The translations under genes and the position numbers were made by a program. From Schizochytrium sp. TIO01 (Eukaryota; Sar; Bigyra; Thraustochytrida; Thraustochytriidae): a stretch of DNA of 64,000 bases. The notes beneath the pieces are model-generated. The model was not told where the DNA came from. It did no database searches and saw nothing but the letters and a program-made list of their open reading frames with translations. Where the stretch lies: positions 1,257,501 to 1,321,500 of the forward strand of contig SMSO01000034.1 in assembly GCA_004764695.1 (NCBI GenBank), written 5' to 3'. Of this stretch, positions 10,417-21,106 are shown piece by piece (within the stretch, counting starts at the first letter, position 1; each line of letters opens with the position of its first letter).

Positions 10417-10704
10417 TTATCGATCCTTGATGAAGTGATACTTACGGTCTTCGAAGAGGCCAGCGGCCACGCCGTCGAGCAGCGACCAGTCGAGGGCCAT
10501 GGGCGCCTCGGTGGACACATGCACGGGGCGGGCGGCCACGCCTGCGAAGAAGGAGGGCCGCGGCGCCTCGCAGAAGACGGGCGAGCGCAGCGGAGACGAC
10601 TTCGAGGCCGCGAAGGCACCGCGCTGGGTGGGCCGCGCCACGGAGGCGAGGCGCGAGGACGCCTGCGAGAAGGCGCGTCGGGAGGCCTGACGCAGCACGG
10701 ACAT
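10417..10704 (-). CDS. Small probable mitochondrial protein, unknown
   Basis: ATG at 10704 in a good context (GCCGCCACGATG) opens a 95-residue frame in a GC-rich island within AT-rich flanks. The first about 60 residues are rich in Arg, Ser and Ala with almost no acids (for example RQASRRAFSQASSRLASVAR), typical of a mitochondrial targeting sequence. The mature part would be short (APMALDWSLLDGVAAGLFEDR and a few more residues). A perfect donor-like GTAAGTAT sits at 10445-10438, so the coding exon may really end at 10446 (phase 1) and continue in a downstream exon I could not find. Unspliced, it ends eight residues later. I do not recognise the mature sequence. The reverse-strand open frame here is an overlap caused by GC content. 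Confidence 0.6.
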   Translation of the reverse strand: MSVLRQASRRAFSQASSRLASVARPTQRGAFAASKSSPLRSPVFCEAPRPSFFAGVAARPVHVSTEAPMALDWSLLDGVAAGLFEDRKYHFIKDR

Positions 10705-13116
10705 CGTGGCGGCGCTGAGTCGAGTCGCAGTGGCAGAGCTTGCGTGCTCAAGGCAGTAAGGAGTTTGATCGATCGATCGATGGATTTCCACGATTTCGAG
10801 CTATTCATTTTACGCGGGAAATCATTGCTACTAATTGATAACAATAAGTAGCAAACATAACAAAAAACATAACGTTATTCATCTTCGCTTTCGCAATTAC
10901 ATTTGTTGCAATTGCAATATTCACAATCAATGAGACGCTGAATTGATGGTGAATGAATGAATAACCCAAATCGATACAAGCAAGCCTAGCCTCGACACGA
11001 CCAGCCTTGAGAAGCGAGCACGGAGAGGAACCTCGTCGTTCATCAAACCTCGTCCTCTTTTCGAGTCCTTTCCGTGTACTGACCTATGAATACATTATTT
11101 ACGTGCTGTGGCCCTCCTCTCATTACATCCCAAAGTGCTATGCAAAAACCTAGGTAACGCATAGGAGTAGGTGCCTATGTAGTACCGCCACTTTGCCCAA
11201 CTTGTTGAAGCACAAAGCCCATCAACCCTGAATTTAACGAAGCATTCTACGCATCAAACCTGGTCTTTGTCACGTCTGCTGCCAGTAACTGGTCACCAGC
11301 TGTCTGCAAAAAGAATGTTTCGCAGCAATCATTGCCTCGAAATGTATACTGCTTTGTCAGGAAGGCATAGTTACCAGAATGTGATAATATGATAGTTCTA
11401 CTGACATTACTAGCAATAGCAGCGCTGCACTTGACTAGCGAAATGTCTATATAGAGACTAATGGCTGGGTGCTAGTGCTTACAACTACCTGAATCAATAG
11501 TGTAGCGAATAAGAGGCCACGAAAGAGTGATGAGGCGAAGAGTCCCCAAGTACACCCTTTGAGGGACCGAGGGCATAGATTAGTTGCGGAGGCAAGCTGT
11601 ATGTGGGGTTATTGTATAACGTTGGCTCAATTGTAATGGCAATGTAAATTTAATGCGACGGGGAATCAAATCAACAGAGAAATGGTGAACGGCCAGCGCT
11701 TCACGATGGGGAGGGAACAACAACCTACGCGCCAAATAGGACAGAAGCTCGATTGGGTGTGGCTTGTTAAAGACTGTGTTCGTGGTTTGCCTGTCATAAA
11801 GTAGCACTGTTGATCCACAACTGACTGTTTACCTAACCTTCTCAGCGGTAGGCAACGTTAATCAAAATCACCTTCGTAAAAACGGAGAATGGAGGTAGTG
11901 GCCACAATTCGAGATGAAAATGCAGTCGAGATGCCATTCGATACGGTGTTCACGTACCTTGAAACCGAAAGCTTTGCGTCAGCCAAAGAATGTTTTTATA
12001 ACTGTCTACAAATTCAGCCAAATCAGCTGCTCACTCCTTGAAGTTATCTGCTCCAGCCTACCTGAACGGGGCAACATAACGGTCAAGCAGTTAGCGACGA
12101 CGAACTGTCGCTCGTGGATCAGACAGAGTATGCGAACCCCTTCTCATTGTGACGGCCTTGAAAGTAGATTGTAGAATCAAAGTAAATCGGTGCCACCCGA
12201 CAGCAAATGATGAAAGCAAAGTCATCACGCCGGAATACAGAACGCTCGATCAGATTGCATAATAACTACGCACCCGAAGCTTCTGAATCGCACTCAGCCT
12301 AAACGTGCCGGGAGACTGCACATTGCTAAAGCTTTTGTTCAAGACCAAAGCAGCATTGATTCTCCATAAGGCTCTTGGCCAATCCTAAATCCAAATGCTC
12401 AACCAAGATAGTATATTTTGCTATAACCTAAACAATCACAGTGCACACTGGTATCGCAAGCCTTGGATCGCACGTGGCCAAACGTTCAAAGTTTCACAAT
12501 TTTCAGCCATCCATGGCTATATTGTTGTGGTTCTGGCTTTGATCCTGATAGCGGCAGCCAATCTTTGAAGTGCGGCAAATATGCAAACAAACCTTGGACG
12601 ACTGCAATCGGCACCGAAAGAGAGAGACACAAACAACAACGAAAACAGAAGTATACAGTTTTGTTTTGTTTTGTTTTTTTGTTTTGTTATGCTCTTGTTA
12701 TGGCTTAAAAACTAAAATAAAATATTTTAAACTCAGTAATAGGTACTACCAGGGTTTTATTATTTCTCTCTGACATTCTTTAATTTAAAAATAAATTAAA
12801 CAGGCCTATTGTATGTATATTTATAGCAAAAAATAATTTTAAATTTTAGCCTTTAGCCTTTAGCTTAAATAAATAAGATTAGAAAATGCTTTGAAGGTTA
12901 CACCTCTTTAACAATGCTGAATGCTAAGGAAGAAAGGAAGGAAGAAAGAAATTGAGACATAATAGGAAATTCATTACTTTTTAAAGTTTCATGAGATGGC
13001 ATTGAAAGAAAATATAAAAGAGTCTGAAAGAGAGTCGTAGGTAAGAAAAAGCGGAAACAGTCGCGTAACTAATCGTCGCTCTTCAACTCCACCTCGGACT
13101 CCGCAAGCTTCGCACC
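10705..13116. other. Long intergenic region, no gene seen
   Basis: These 2.4 kb are AT-rich in parts. A GATC-rich palindromic word (GATCGATCGATC) lies at 10769-10780. T/G-rich GTTTT repeats lie at about 12660-12690, followed by an AT-rich stretch to 12900 and purine-rich words to 13060. The short ORFs have no protein-like composition. The last 100 bp would contain the TMEM14 promoter. Confidence 0.45.
12659..12690 (+). repeat. GTTTT low-complexity tract
   Basis: Short imperfect run of GTTTT/TTTTG words in an AT-rich intergenic region. Confidence 0.6.
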
Positions 13117-14223
13117 ATGTACGACTTCTGCCTCACGATGCCTTACGGCGCCCTGCTCCTGCTCGGTGGCCTCATTGGCTTGCTCAAGTCCGGCTCGGTG
13201 GCCTCCGTTCTCACGGGTAAGTATTCAAATTAATTTAGCTACATTGAGTCATCAATCCATCCGCCATCGGCCAGCTCACCGCACAGGCAGCTGCAACCTG
13301 CCAAACCGACCTTATCCTATACTACCATGCACTGCGTCGCGACTGGCAGTTTGCCGCGGCGGCGTGCTGCCCGCGCCAATTGCAAGTGTCGCGTCCCTGG
13401 CGAAGGAAACATCAAACAATACAAAAGCCTTGTTGGCTCAATTTGGGAATCTCTTTCTCTTTGGTAACACTTGCAAAATCCTCAATAGTGTCAACGTGTG
13501 CAATAGCAATCAATATGGTTGTTAACAGTATATGATCGTGGAATGCGCCAGCCTGGTTGGACTTCGATGGTCTCGCTGACGCGACACGAGAGGCTGGCTT
13601 GGCCTGGAAGCAGCTCACAGTACGCGCTGAGAAAGGCTTCCTATGCCTTTCATCACAAGCGGTTGCGCACCAATGTACGCGGACTCTTCGGGTCCTCGAA
13701 GATTCAGTTGATGTCTCCAGCATGATAACTAACTAACTAACGGAATGCGGAATACGAAATGCGAAATGCGCGAATCCATGAACCGTCGAATGTGCGGTGG
13801 AATCCTATGAATAAAACATGCCTCTCAACGATGCTTGCAATGACGTGGCGTGGGTGATGCGTTGATTGCACTAACGTCTGGGGTGTGTTACCTAAATAAA
13901 TGATGTTTGGGTTCACAGGTGGTGGCATTGGCCTTGCTCTCATTGCCATCGGCTGGACCTCGTACCAAGAGTACCTTGAGAACAAGAACCAGGATGACAA
14001 GAGGTACCGCTCCCCGACCTACGCGTACGTAGTTGTGTCTTTCGTTCTCACCCTTATTGTCACCATGCTTATGTTTGAGCGCTACCAGGAGACTGAGGCC
14101 TTCATGCCCGCCGGCTTTGTCTCCGCTATCAGTGCTCTCATGCTTGTCTTCTACGTCTACAAGCTCATGTTCTCTGGTGATGTTGGCTCGCACGCCAAGC
14201 GCGCCTACGAGCACAACGACTAA
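13117..14223 (+). CDS. TMEM14-family membrane protein, two exons
   Basis: TMEM14 proteins are small multi-helix proteins of mitochondrial, plastid or ER membranes; animal TMEM14C aids porphyrin transport and plant FAX1 fatty-acid export. Exon 1 is 13117-13216 (ATG context CACCATG), with donor GTAAGT. Exon 2 is 13919-14223 after acceptor TTCACAG. Joining in phase 1 rebuilds a Gly-rich first helix (SVASVLTGGGIGLALIAIG), as in the family. Four hydrophobic helices are seen: about residues 8-26, 32-50, 69-86 and 96-112, followed by a short polar tail. The total of 134 residues is slightly longer than usual (105-115). Codons are GC-rich in third positions, as in the highly expressed genes of this window. 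The 702-bp intron is unusually long here. The gene is convergent with the large receptor-like gene (237 bp apart). The transported substrate is unknown. Confidence 0.88.
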
Positions 14224-14460
14224 TGGGTTATGATAGTTCTTTTAGGTCATTGTCGCGCGCTTTCTACGCCTATGCTGAACGGTCAATTTGCAAAGGAAGT
14301 CTGCCTAGACGAGCGAATAATGTTGCATAGTTCTCTACATATGTGTAGAAGCCATTAATTAAATTGCAAATCAGATAACAAACAAAACAAACAAACAAAA
14401 ACTCCAAAACAAAATCGCATCATATCCACTGATTGCTAAATTCTTCATTTCTGTTTCATC

Positions 14461-17400
14461 CTAGATGGTGGCAACTGTCGCATCTTTCAGTTCGCTATCA
14501 TCATTGTCGTCGCTGGCGAATCTTGAGTTCATTTGAAACGGACTGCTCGTTTCTTCTGAACTATCTTCACGTTTTTTGGGGCCTGCATTCTCTAGTGGTT
14601 CAACTTCATCTAAAGGAGGGGAAAGAATAGAAGAAGACTGAACCTCTGCATATGTAGCCGGAATTCGTGAACATGGTGATGGTGTGTCTTCTAAGGAAAC
14701 GTTGAAATCAACACTTGAAGAAGTTCCTTGGGTTGTGGAAATGAAAACGTTAGGTGGACGAATAATTTCCATTGGAGAGAATTGTCTATTTTCTTTAGGG
14801 ATCGAGACATTGTTACCAAACTTCTCAAGATTCGGTGGGTGAATGATCCCTTCGCGGCAAACAAGATCAAGAATGTCATCATGACTGCGTGTGCTTGAAG
14901 ATGCGAAGGAAGTTGAAGAAAATGAACCAATATCTGTTCCAGATGATTTGATAGAATTCGAAAAGCTCCTACTTCGAACGTAGACTTCTTGCCTTTCCTC
15001 GTCGTCTTCAAACTGAGAAAAATCACTTTCTTCAGGTACACTTACTAGACCTTCATGTACCGCAGACTGCAACCAGGTTGGCAGCCCTGATGCTACATCG
15101 GAGTTCTCTTGTAGATGACTTGTTCTGACTGTTTCGATCTCGGAAGTTTTTGAGGTTGATTCATGGTTATTCATCAACAAACGCAGCTCCATCAGGCTCG
15201 GGGTTATTTCCCAAGAATTCCGACTTGCCTTGAATGAAATTTCGTTTTCCTGGTTTTGTCTATCACGAAGGGGCAGCTCCTGATAATATTTTCTTCGGGC
15301 CTGAGTGACCTTTCTGCAAACGTTCCAAGCCATCCACAAAAGCGCACAAAAGGTGGTAAAAAGAAGTACTAGGATAAGGATCTCATATATAAGGCGTTGA
15401 TTCTTTTTGCGCCATGGACCGCTCATAATGCCTCCAGTCATCCAGGTGTTCATCATGAGGACAACAACAATACTCGTAGAAGCAAGCACTTCCATTTGCT
15501 GCATAGACTTAAGAACATATGGTTGGAAAAGGTAGAGACTGAAAATATATGCTAGCCCTACAAGCTGTATTGTAAGATTTCGATAAAAGGGACTGCGGAT
15601 CGTTACACCAACAACGACCATCAAACTAACCCGTGCCAAGGCTAATAAAGACCAGTACCAACGCTCGTGATGAAGGCCGGCATATACAAACATGAATCGA
15701 GCGCGCATAGATAACGACATTCCAAGCGTAGCTCTGTTGCGGAAGCCAAGGAAACATAACATAACCGGGAAGGCAAATGCCAAACCGAATAAAGATGGAA
15801 GACCTAATACCAAGGTGCTTAGAAAGTGCCATCCTGTCCAACACTCGAATGAAGTATCGTAGATGAGGTATTGACCAATCTGCATAAGCCCACTAGGATA
15901 TTCCGAATCACTGTCTGAAACGTCCACAGTCGCACAAGTAAAAAGTTCAGTCAGTCGCTGGATTATACTTGGATATACAAAAAAAAGTATAACCGTATTC
16001 ATAGCGAATAGTTGCTTGCGGTCTATCGACTGTGTATGCTGCAATTGATACCTGCACGTTTTTCTACTGTGCAAGTACACAAGAGCAAATACAAGTAGAC
16101 CGCCAGGTAGCACATATAGACTTGCTATGGTCTGCCATACGAAGAATGGGATTGAAGGATCCTTCAAAATGCATCCCAACTCCAACGCACTTCCCGACAT
16201 TCCACCAGCAAACCATACCGTTCCTTGTGCTGCCGGCGTCCAGTTATCGCCCAGATTCCCCAGTAAGGCAATCTGCTGCATAAATCCAAGGAAAATCTTT
16301 AACAAACCACATCGTTCTTCTGCGCCTGACCAGATATCAAACACCGCTCGAAGGAAAACGATTTCACAGATCACTATCAGAGTCAATGACTGAATGCTGC
16401 TCTTAATCTGGGAAGGACACTTCTGGCAGTCTGTTGTAGAGAATGAAGGCCGAGCATATCCTGAGCTACACGAGCCGCACAATGGACCATCAAAACCTTT
16501 TGCACATTGGGCTTCTCGATAATCCTGATCCGTAATTTTTGTTTTAGAGTCGTTCATAATTGAACTATTACGAATCGTGTCAAGACTCGAGAGGCGGTCT
16601 TCAAAATCGCAGGCATGCAAGGATAGGCACTTATGCATTTGAAGAGAGGTGAGGGAGGAATGGTAGTACCCCGTAGCAGGGTATAGACGGGCTCCGCCTA
16701 GACAATGCGCGTTGTTTGGGCAATCCTCGCAGGTTGAATGGCTTGTGTTCCAGCTCACACTATAGTATACTGGGCACTCAATGCATTTTGACCTATCGGG
16801 GGAGGAAATAGATCCCATCTTGCAATCATTGCAGGCCAAAGCTGACCAGTTACTTGGACGATATGAACCGAGCGGGCATTGCACTACTTTCGAAAGATCT
16901 GTTGCATCAGGAAAGTACCAACCCGGTGGTGCGAGAGGTGCGGAAGGAGTACAATTCTTGATTTTACTACTGCTATGGGTTACACGCACATATCCGCTGG
17001 GGCATGGCAATACGTGAATGGAGATCTCTAAGTGAAATTTTTCAGCTTGCGAGAAGCTCCCTTCCCCAGGCTGCAAGCTAAGCGTATAATTACCTTCAGT
17101 ACCAAATATCTCCTCCCCACCTATCTGAATTGCAGAAGTCAATGCAAAGGTATATGTTGGATTTGATGGTATGTCCAATGATACTTCATCAGAAGTTTCA
17201 AAAGATAGCACAAAGGGGTAGTCTTGGGTGATGACGATCGGCTGCATGAACATATCGAGCGCAACAACGCACAGAGTATTAAGTCTTTGACCACTGTACA
17301 TCTCAAACAACGAGTTCCCAGAGACAGCACCACCAATTTCGTTGCATCCATCATAAATTGGGTCGGGCATGTACAAAGCAAAGCTATAAGGGGGTGTCTC

Positions 17401-20232
17401 CAAAGGTACGGTGCTGTTGTTATCAGGAAAGCTACAATTATTTGCCCCAATGATGGTTGACTCTCCGGATAAAAGTGTGATTGACCAGTCGCTAGATGAT
17501 TCGACATTTGCATGCAAGCCAGAAAGGTCATCCACCTGCATGAAAATGTCAGAGCCTGTTAATGCAGCATTGGAATAAAACACTGTTTCATTCAGGAAAA
17601 GCTTGGGAATGGGGCCACTCATGGTAAAGTCTAGCCCTATACCACCACCGACACCTGCGTTCGTGTCAGATACAACGTTTCCAACTAAACTCGAGTTCTT
17701 CACAAGATGCAGAACCGCTCCAGAAGATAATGCGATACCACCTCCAAGCAATCCTGCTATGTTACTTCCCACAATCGCCAAGGAAGAGCTAGCGGATGCA
17801 TTTGAATCAAGATACATTGCCCCTCCTTTAGCAATTGCGTTGTTTTGTTGTAAATCTAATCCTATAAATGTACCAGTTGCACCATTCTGCATACAAATTG
17901 CGCCTCCATTTCCTGCTGTGACATAGTTCCGATGAATGTACGCGCCTTCTGTGAAAAGGAGCCCCGCAGCACCAGACACGCTAATAGCCCCTCCACATGT
18001 GTAAGCATGATTCTCGAAAAATCTTGAAGAATTTCGTATGGAAAAGTAAGAGGCATTTAAATCACCATGATTAGAACTTAGAAATATGGCTCCGCCTTCA
18101 CCGAGCGATGCTCTATTCCCTCGAAATGTACACTCTAAAATTGTAAGATTTGTACGAGAACTTATAGCCAGTCCCCCCCCATGAAGTGAAGCTGTATTGT
18201 TTACGAAAGTGGTATGAGCCATGTTAATTTGAACGTAATTACTTTGTGAGACTGCAATCACACCCCCAGAGCTATGTGCCTTATTGTTGTGAAACACAGT
18301 CAACTGACTAGAAAATGAAGTGACGCCATCTAGACTTACAACGGCACCATCTCGGCCGGCAGAATTGTGATGCACTTGACTCCCATGAAAGCTCAAAACG
18401 TCGTATATCTGTCGCGATATGTTAAGATTAGATTGAGGGTCGTGAATAACAGCAACGCCACCATCTATGTATGCGTACATGCCGAACAGTGTGCAATTTT
18501 CTATCAGAAGTTTATTGAAACCTGTGTCAAACACATAAAATGCACCTCCTTGAATAGCATAAGAGCTTTCAATGACTGATCTTTGAAAAGCTACTTGAAC
18601 CGTACCAATGGTGCTGTTTAACTTTATCTCCCAAAGGCTTTGCACGTTCGTGAGTTCATCATCAAGGTACAGTACACCTCCATATAAATCTGCTGAATTA
18701 TGCATAAAGTGGCTGTCATTGATGATTACATCTAAATTGCGGATACCAGATCCAATAGCAAGTACGCCACCATGGGTGGCAGCGGAGTTATTTAAAAAAG
18801 TGCATGACTCAATTTCGATATGACCACCATAAACATTTGCTAGGGCATTGCTGATTGTAACTACACCACCAGAACTAGTAGATGTGTTATTAATAAAAGT
18901 TGAGTTTTTGATCCTGAAATTAATGTAGCCTACTTGCTCTATGTTTCCAAAAGCACCTGATTTAGACCCGACATTATTTTGTATTGTCACATTATTCAAT
19001 TCAGTAAACACTTGGGACCCAGCCCATGCTACAACTGGATACCCCGCATGATTAACATTGGCGATCAATTTACTATTTTGTAATAAAAGGGTAGAGCCTG
19101 CACGTTGACGAATTGCAGTTCGGCAGTTTGTTATTGTAATACCATCAAGGATAAGTGTGGCATTCATGAATACATCAAACAACACCTCGATTCTATCCTG
19201 GGTTGCTGCAGAGTCTTTACAAGCCATTATTGTGCTTTGATGAGCATCAAATATCGTGAGATTTGCACCGACAGGAATATCCAAAACGATTGTTTCAGAG
19301 ATCACAAGGCTTCCAAGATCAAGCTCTGAAATGTCTAGGATGCAGGAGACTTCAGGAAAACCTGCACATTGCGTTTGCAGGGCAGAAGCAAGCTTAGTAC
19401 CATCTTCGCCACTCACGTACTCCAGTTTCAGACTACGAAGGGCGCTTGACTCGATAGAACCGGGGATAGTGTTATGTGTTGATCTACACATACAGAATGA
19501 CCAGCTCAGGTCTGCCACTGACTTTGCAGAAGACTTCACCATGCACCACTGAAGGTCAGACTCGTTGGCCAGCGTTCCGAACACGCTAGCGCCCACTGGG
19601 CGCAAACCGTCATTTTCGTTAAGTGACATGCACGTGCTATAACTTCCAGATTGTACTTCTGCAGGGAACTGGCAAGGATGTTGGCTTACAGTGCATCCAT
19701 CAAAGCATGGCCGCGTGTAAGGAAGATCTCCATTCTCGTAGCAGGTCTTTAGACATCGATTTCTTAATTGGATCGAGGTCAAGCCTCCATATAGCTTAGT
19801 GCAATCATTATCGGTGCATCTGCACATTTCTGGAAATGCAGACAGGTATCGATCGCATGCTCCGTCGCCATAAGCAAGCTTGAGGTCAAGCTCGTTAATA
19901 CAATGGCTTTGGCAAAAGCCACAAGAACGTGGGCAATATATTTCCATGCTTTCCTGAAGATTTTCAAGAGCACAATAGCCGTAGTCGGACCATACGCTAT
20001 ACCCTTCATCCCATGAGCTTGACGAAAGCACTTGTGGTTTGGCTAAGACTTCACATTCTTTTAGGTTGTCAAAGCATGTCGTAGTCACCCAAAGATCTGC
20101 ATCGCTTTTCTTTGCTTTCTCTAAAATTTCGACGACCTCCTCTAAATCCAACGATACTACTGTATTCCACATAACTATGCAATTTATCCAGAAGATTAGC
20201 CTTGGCCAAGGCTTGCTCGTTTGCATTTTCAT
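14461..20232 (-). CDS. Giant receptor-like protein: ShKT-like, beta-helix, Cys-rich and multi-TM modules
   Basis: One uninterrupted frame encodes 1923 residues. A signal peptide is visible at 1-28. A six-Cys ShKT-like module follows (C53, C60, C87, C100, C104, C107), then more Cys-rich sequence to about 280. Residues about 290-900 carry many repeats with paired motifs: 'F-x-N-N' (FINNTS, FLNNSA, FVNNTA) and 'GG-A/V-I/V' (SGGVV, HGGVL, GGAI). This is the pattern of right-handed beta-helix proteins such as chlamydial Pmp proteins, and N-glycosylation sites are dense. A Cys-rich segment resembling ephrin-receptor-like repeats spans about 1100-1265. About 8-10 hydrophobic helices lie at about 1270-1640, then a 280-residue Ser/Glu-rich, presumably cytoplasmic, tail. 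Similar uncharacterised proteins occur in protists. A surface receptor, adhesin or channel role is inference. No kinase or other enzyme domain is seen. Confidence 0.8.
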   Translation of the reverse strand: MKMQTSKPWPRLIFWINCIVMWNTVVSLDLEEVVEILEKAKKSDADLWVTTTCFDNLKECEVLAKPQVLSSSSWDEGYSVWSDYGYCALENLQESMEIYCPRSCGFCQSHCINELDLKLAYGDGACDRYLSAFPEMCRCTDNDCTKLYGGLTSIQLRNRCLKTCYENGDLPYTRPCFDGCTVSQHPCQFPAEVQSGSYSTCMSLNENDGLRPVGASVFGTLANESDLQWCMVKSSAKSVADLSWSFCMCRSTHNTIPGSIESSALRSLKLEYVSGEDGTKLASALQTQCAGFPEVSCILDISELDLGSLVISETIVLDIPVGANLTIFDAHQSTIMACKDSAATQDRIEVLFDVFMNATLILDGITITNCRTAIRQRAGSTLLLQNSKLIANVNHAGYPVVAWAGSQVFTELNNVTIQNNVGSKSGAFGNIEQVGYINFRIKNSTFINNTSTSSGGVVTISNALANVYGGHIEIESCTFLNNSAATHGGVLAIGSGIRNLDVIINDSHFMHNSADLYGGVLYLDDELTNVQSLWEIKLNSTIGTVQVAFQRSVIESSYAIQGGAFYVFDTGFNKLLIENCTLFGMYAYIDGGVAVIHDPQSNLNISRQIYDVLSFHGSQVHHNSAGRDGAVVSLDGVTSFSSQLTVFHNNKAHSSGGVIAVSQSNYVQINMAHTTFVNNTASLHGGGLAISSRTNLTILECTFRGNRASLGEGGAIFLSSNHGDLNASYFSIRNSSRFFENHAYTCGGAISVSGAAGLLFTEGAYIHRNYVTAGNGGAICMQNGATGTFIGLDLQQNNAIAKGGAMYLDSNASASSSLAIVGSNIAGLLGGGIALSSGAVLHLVKNSSLVGNVVSDTNAGVGGGIGLDFTMSGPIPKLFLNETVFYSNAALTGSDIFMQVDDLSGLHANVESSSDWSITLLSGESTIIGANNCSFPDNNSTVPLETPPYSFALYMPDPIYDGCNEIGGAVSGNSLFEMYSGQRLNTLCVVALDMFMQPIVITQDYPFVLSFETSDEVSLDIPSNPTYTFALTSAIQIGGEEIFGTEGNYTLSLQPGEGSFSQAEKFHLEISIHVLPCPSGYVRVTHSSSKIKNCTPSAPLAPPGWYFPDATDLSKVVQCPLGSYRPSNWSALACNDCKMGSISSPDRSKCIECPVYYSVSWNTSHSTCEDCPNNAHCLGGARLYPATGYYHSSLTSLQMHKCLSLHACDFEDRLSSLDTIRNSSIMNDSKTKITDQDYREAQCAKGFDGPLCGSCSSGYARPSFSTTDCQKCPSQIKSSIQSLTLIVICEIVFLRAVFDIWSGAEERCGLLKIFLGFMQQIALLGNLGDNWTPAAQGTVWFAGGMSGSALELGCILKDPSIPFFVWQTIASLYVLPGGLLVFALVYLHSRKTCRYQLQHTQSIDRKQLFAMNTVILFFVYPSIIQRLTELFTCATVDVSDSDSEYPSGLMQIGQYLIYDTSFECWTGWHFLSTLVLGLPSLFGLAFAFPVMLCFLGFRNRATLGMSLSMRARFMFVYAGLHHERWYWSLLALARVSLMVVVGVTIRSPFYRNLTIQLVGLAYIFSLYLFQPYVLKSMQQMEVLASTSIVVVLMMNTWMTGGIMSGPWRKKNQRLIYEILILVLLFTTFCALLWMAWNVCRKVTQARRKYYQELPLRDRQNQENEISFKASRNSWEITPSLMELRLLMNNHESTSKTSEIETVRTSHLQENSDVASGLPTWLQSAVHEGLVSVPEESDFSQFEDDEERQEVYVRSRSFSNSIKSSGTDIGSFSSTSFASSSTRSHDDILDLVCREGIIHPPNLEKFGNNVSIPKENRQFSPMEIIRPPNVFISTTQGTSSSVDFNVSLEDTPSPCSRIPATYAEVQSSSILSPPLDEVEPLENAGPKKREDSSEETSSPFQMNSRFASDDNDDSELKDATVATI

Positions 20233-20395
20233 CGCGACAGCTCCTTATCCCTTTTTGAGATTTGCTTCATTTCCTACCACAAACACATCATCACATGTTG
20301 GTGAATAGTAAGCCAACATAGCACACAGTCTTGTCAGCCGCACAAAGCATCTACCTTTAATCCAAATTATTTGCTAACATGCATTCTCACCAAAA

Positions 20396-20581
20396 TCATC
20401 GCAGCATACCAAGCGTCACTCTTCGACGCCTCTGCTTTCGTAGTCCTAACATGACCCCACCCATGAGTTTGCGGGTTCTCTTATGAGTAGGTGTGCGCAA
20501 GTCCCCGAAGACATTATTCAAGTGCTCTTTCTCTCGTTCCGCAAAAACTTGCTGTATACCCCTCTTGGGGGGTACTCGCAT
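20396..20581 (-). CDS. Possible small basic protein, hypothetical
   Basis: ATG at 20581 opens 61 residues. The C-terminal half is strongly basic (HKRTRKLMGG, then RKQRRRRVTLGMLR), as in small ribosomal or RNA-binding proteins, but I recognise no family. It could be an exon of a gene shared with the frame at 20858-21106, or chance. Only amino-acid composition supports it. Confidence 0.25.
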   Translation of the reverse strand: MRVPPKRGIQQVFAEREKEHLNNVFGDLRTPTHKRTRKLMGGVMLGLRKQRRRRVTLGMLR

Positions 20582-20857
20582 CTTCTATAAAGTACAGTAT
20601 ACCATAACAGTTATAGAGGGAGCGTAATTGTGGTCCTGTCGAAAACGTATGTACATATTAAACTATAGGATCTAAAACTTTTACTTAAATTAAAATTTAT
20701 TTAAAAAAAAGAATAAAAAAAAAGAGGTTACCTATTTCGTGAGTGAGAAACTGGCGAACTACTTGGACAATTGTCAACGCGAACTTTTTCTATTCAAGCA
20801 AGCTTTGCGAGAAGAACTTCGAACCAGCTTCGGTTTGTGCTAGAGCATATCTAATCT

Positions 20858-21106
20858 TCACAAGAACGTCTTCACCAGGCTTTGTGGCGCTTGGATCTCA
20901 TCATCTGTAGCCCACATTGCAAATTCCTCCTCAAGAATCGATCGAGTCTCATGTCGCTTTAAGGCAGGCAGCCCCAAAGCCTTCATTTCTCGCAGAACCA
21001 ACTTGGTTTTAATTCTATTAAAGGAGCCAAAAACCCCGCTCGACTCGAAGATCACCACGCTTCCCAGGCCTTTAAGCATTCCAAGCTTTGGCATCAACGG
21101 AGCCAT
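20858..21106 (-). CDS. Possible small protein with a frame break near its end
   Basis: ATG at 21106 (context AACGATGG) opens 82 residues with balanced composition (VVIFESSGVFG, LVLREMKALGLPALKRHETRSILEEEFAMW). After the DDEIQAP region the frame stops quickly. The adjacent frame reads on for about 30 protein-like residues (KPGEDVLVKIRYALAQTEAG, then SKFFSQSLLE) to a stop at 20792-20790. A single-base error, a real frameshift or an unrecognised splice would join them into about 113 residues. I do not recognise the family. The predicted product lacks a signal peptide. Confidence 0.35.
   Translation of the reverse strand: MAPLMPKLGMLKGLGSVVIFESSGVFGSFNRIKTKLVLREMKALGLPALKRHETRSILEEEFAMWATDDEIQAPQSLVKTFL

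Noticed and set aside
10435-10851. 138-residue plus-strand ORF, Gly/Arg-rich
   Set aside because: GC-driven shadow of the small mitochondrial-type gene, whose minus-strand frame has a targeting-type sequence and a good ATG context.
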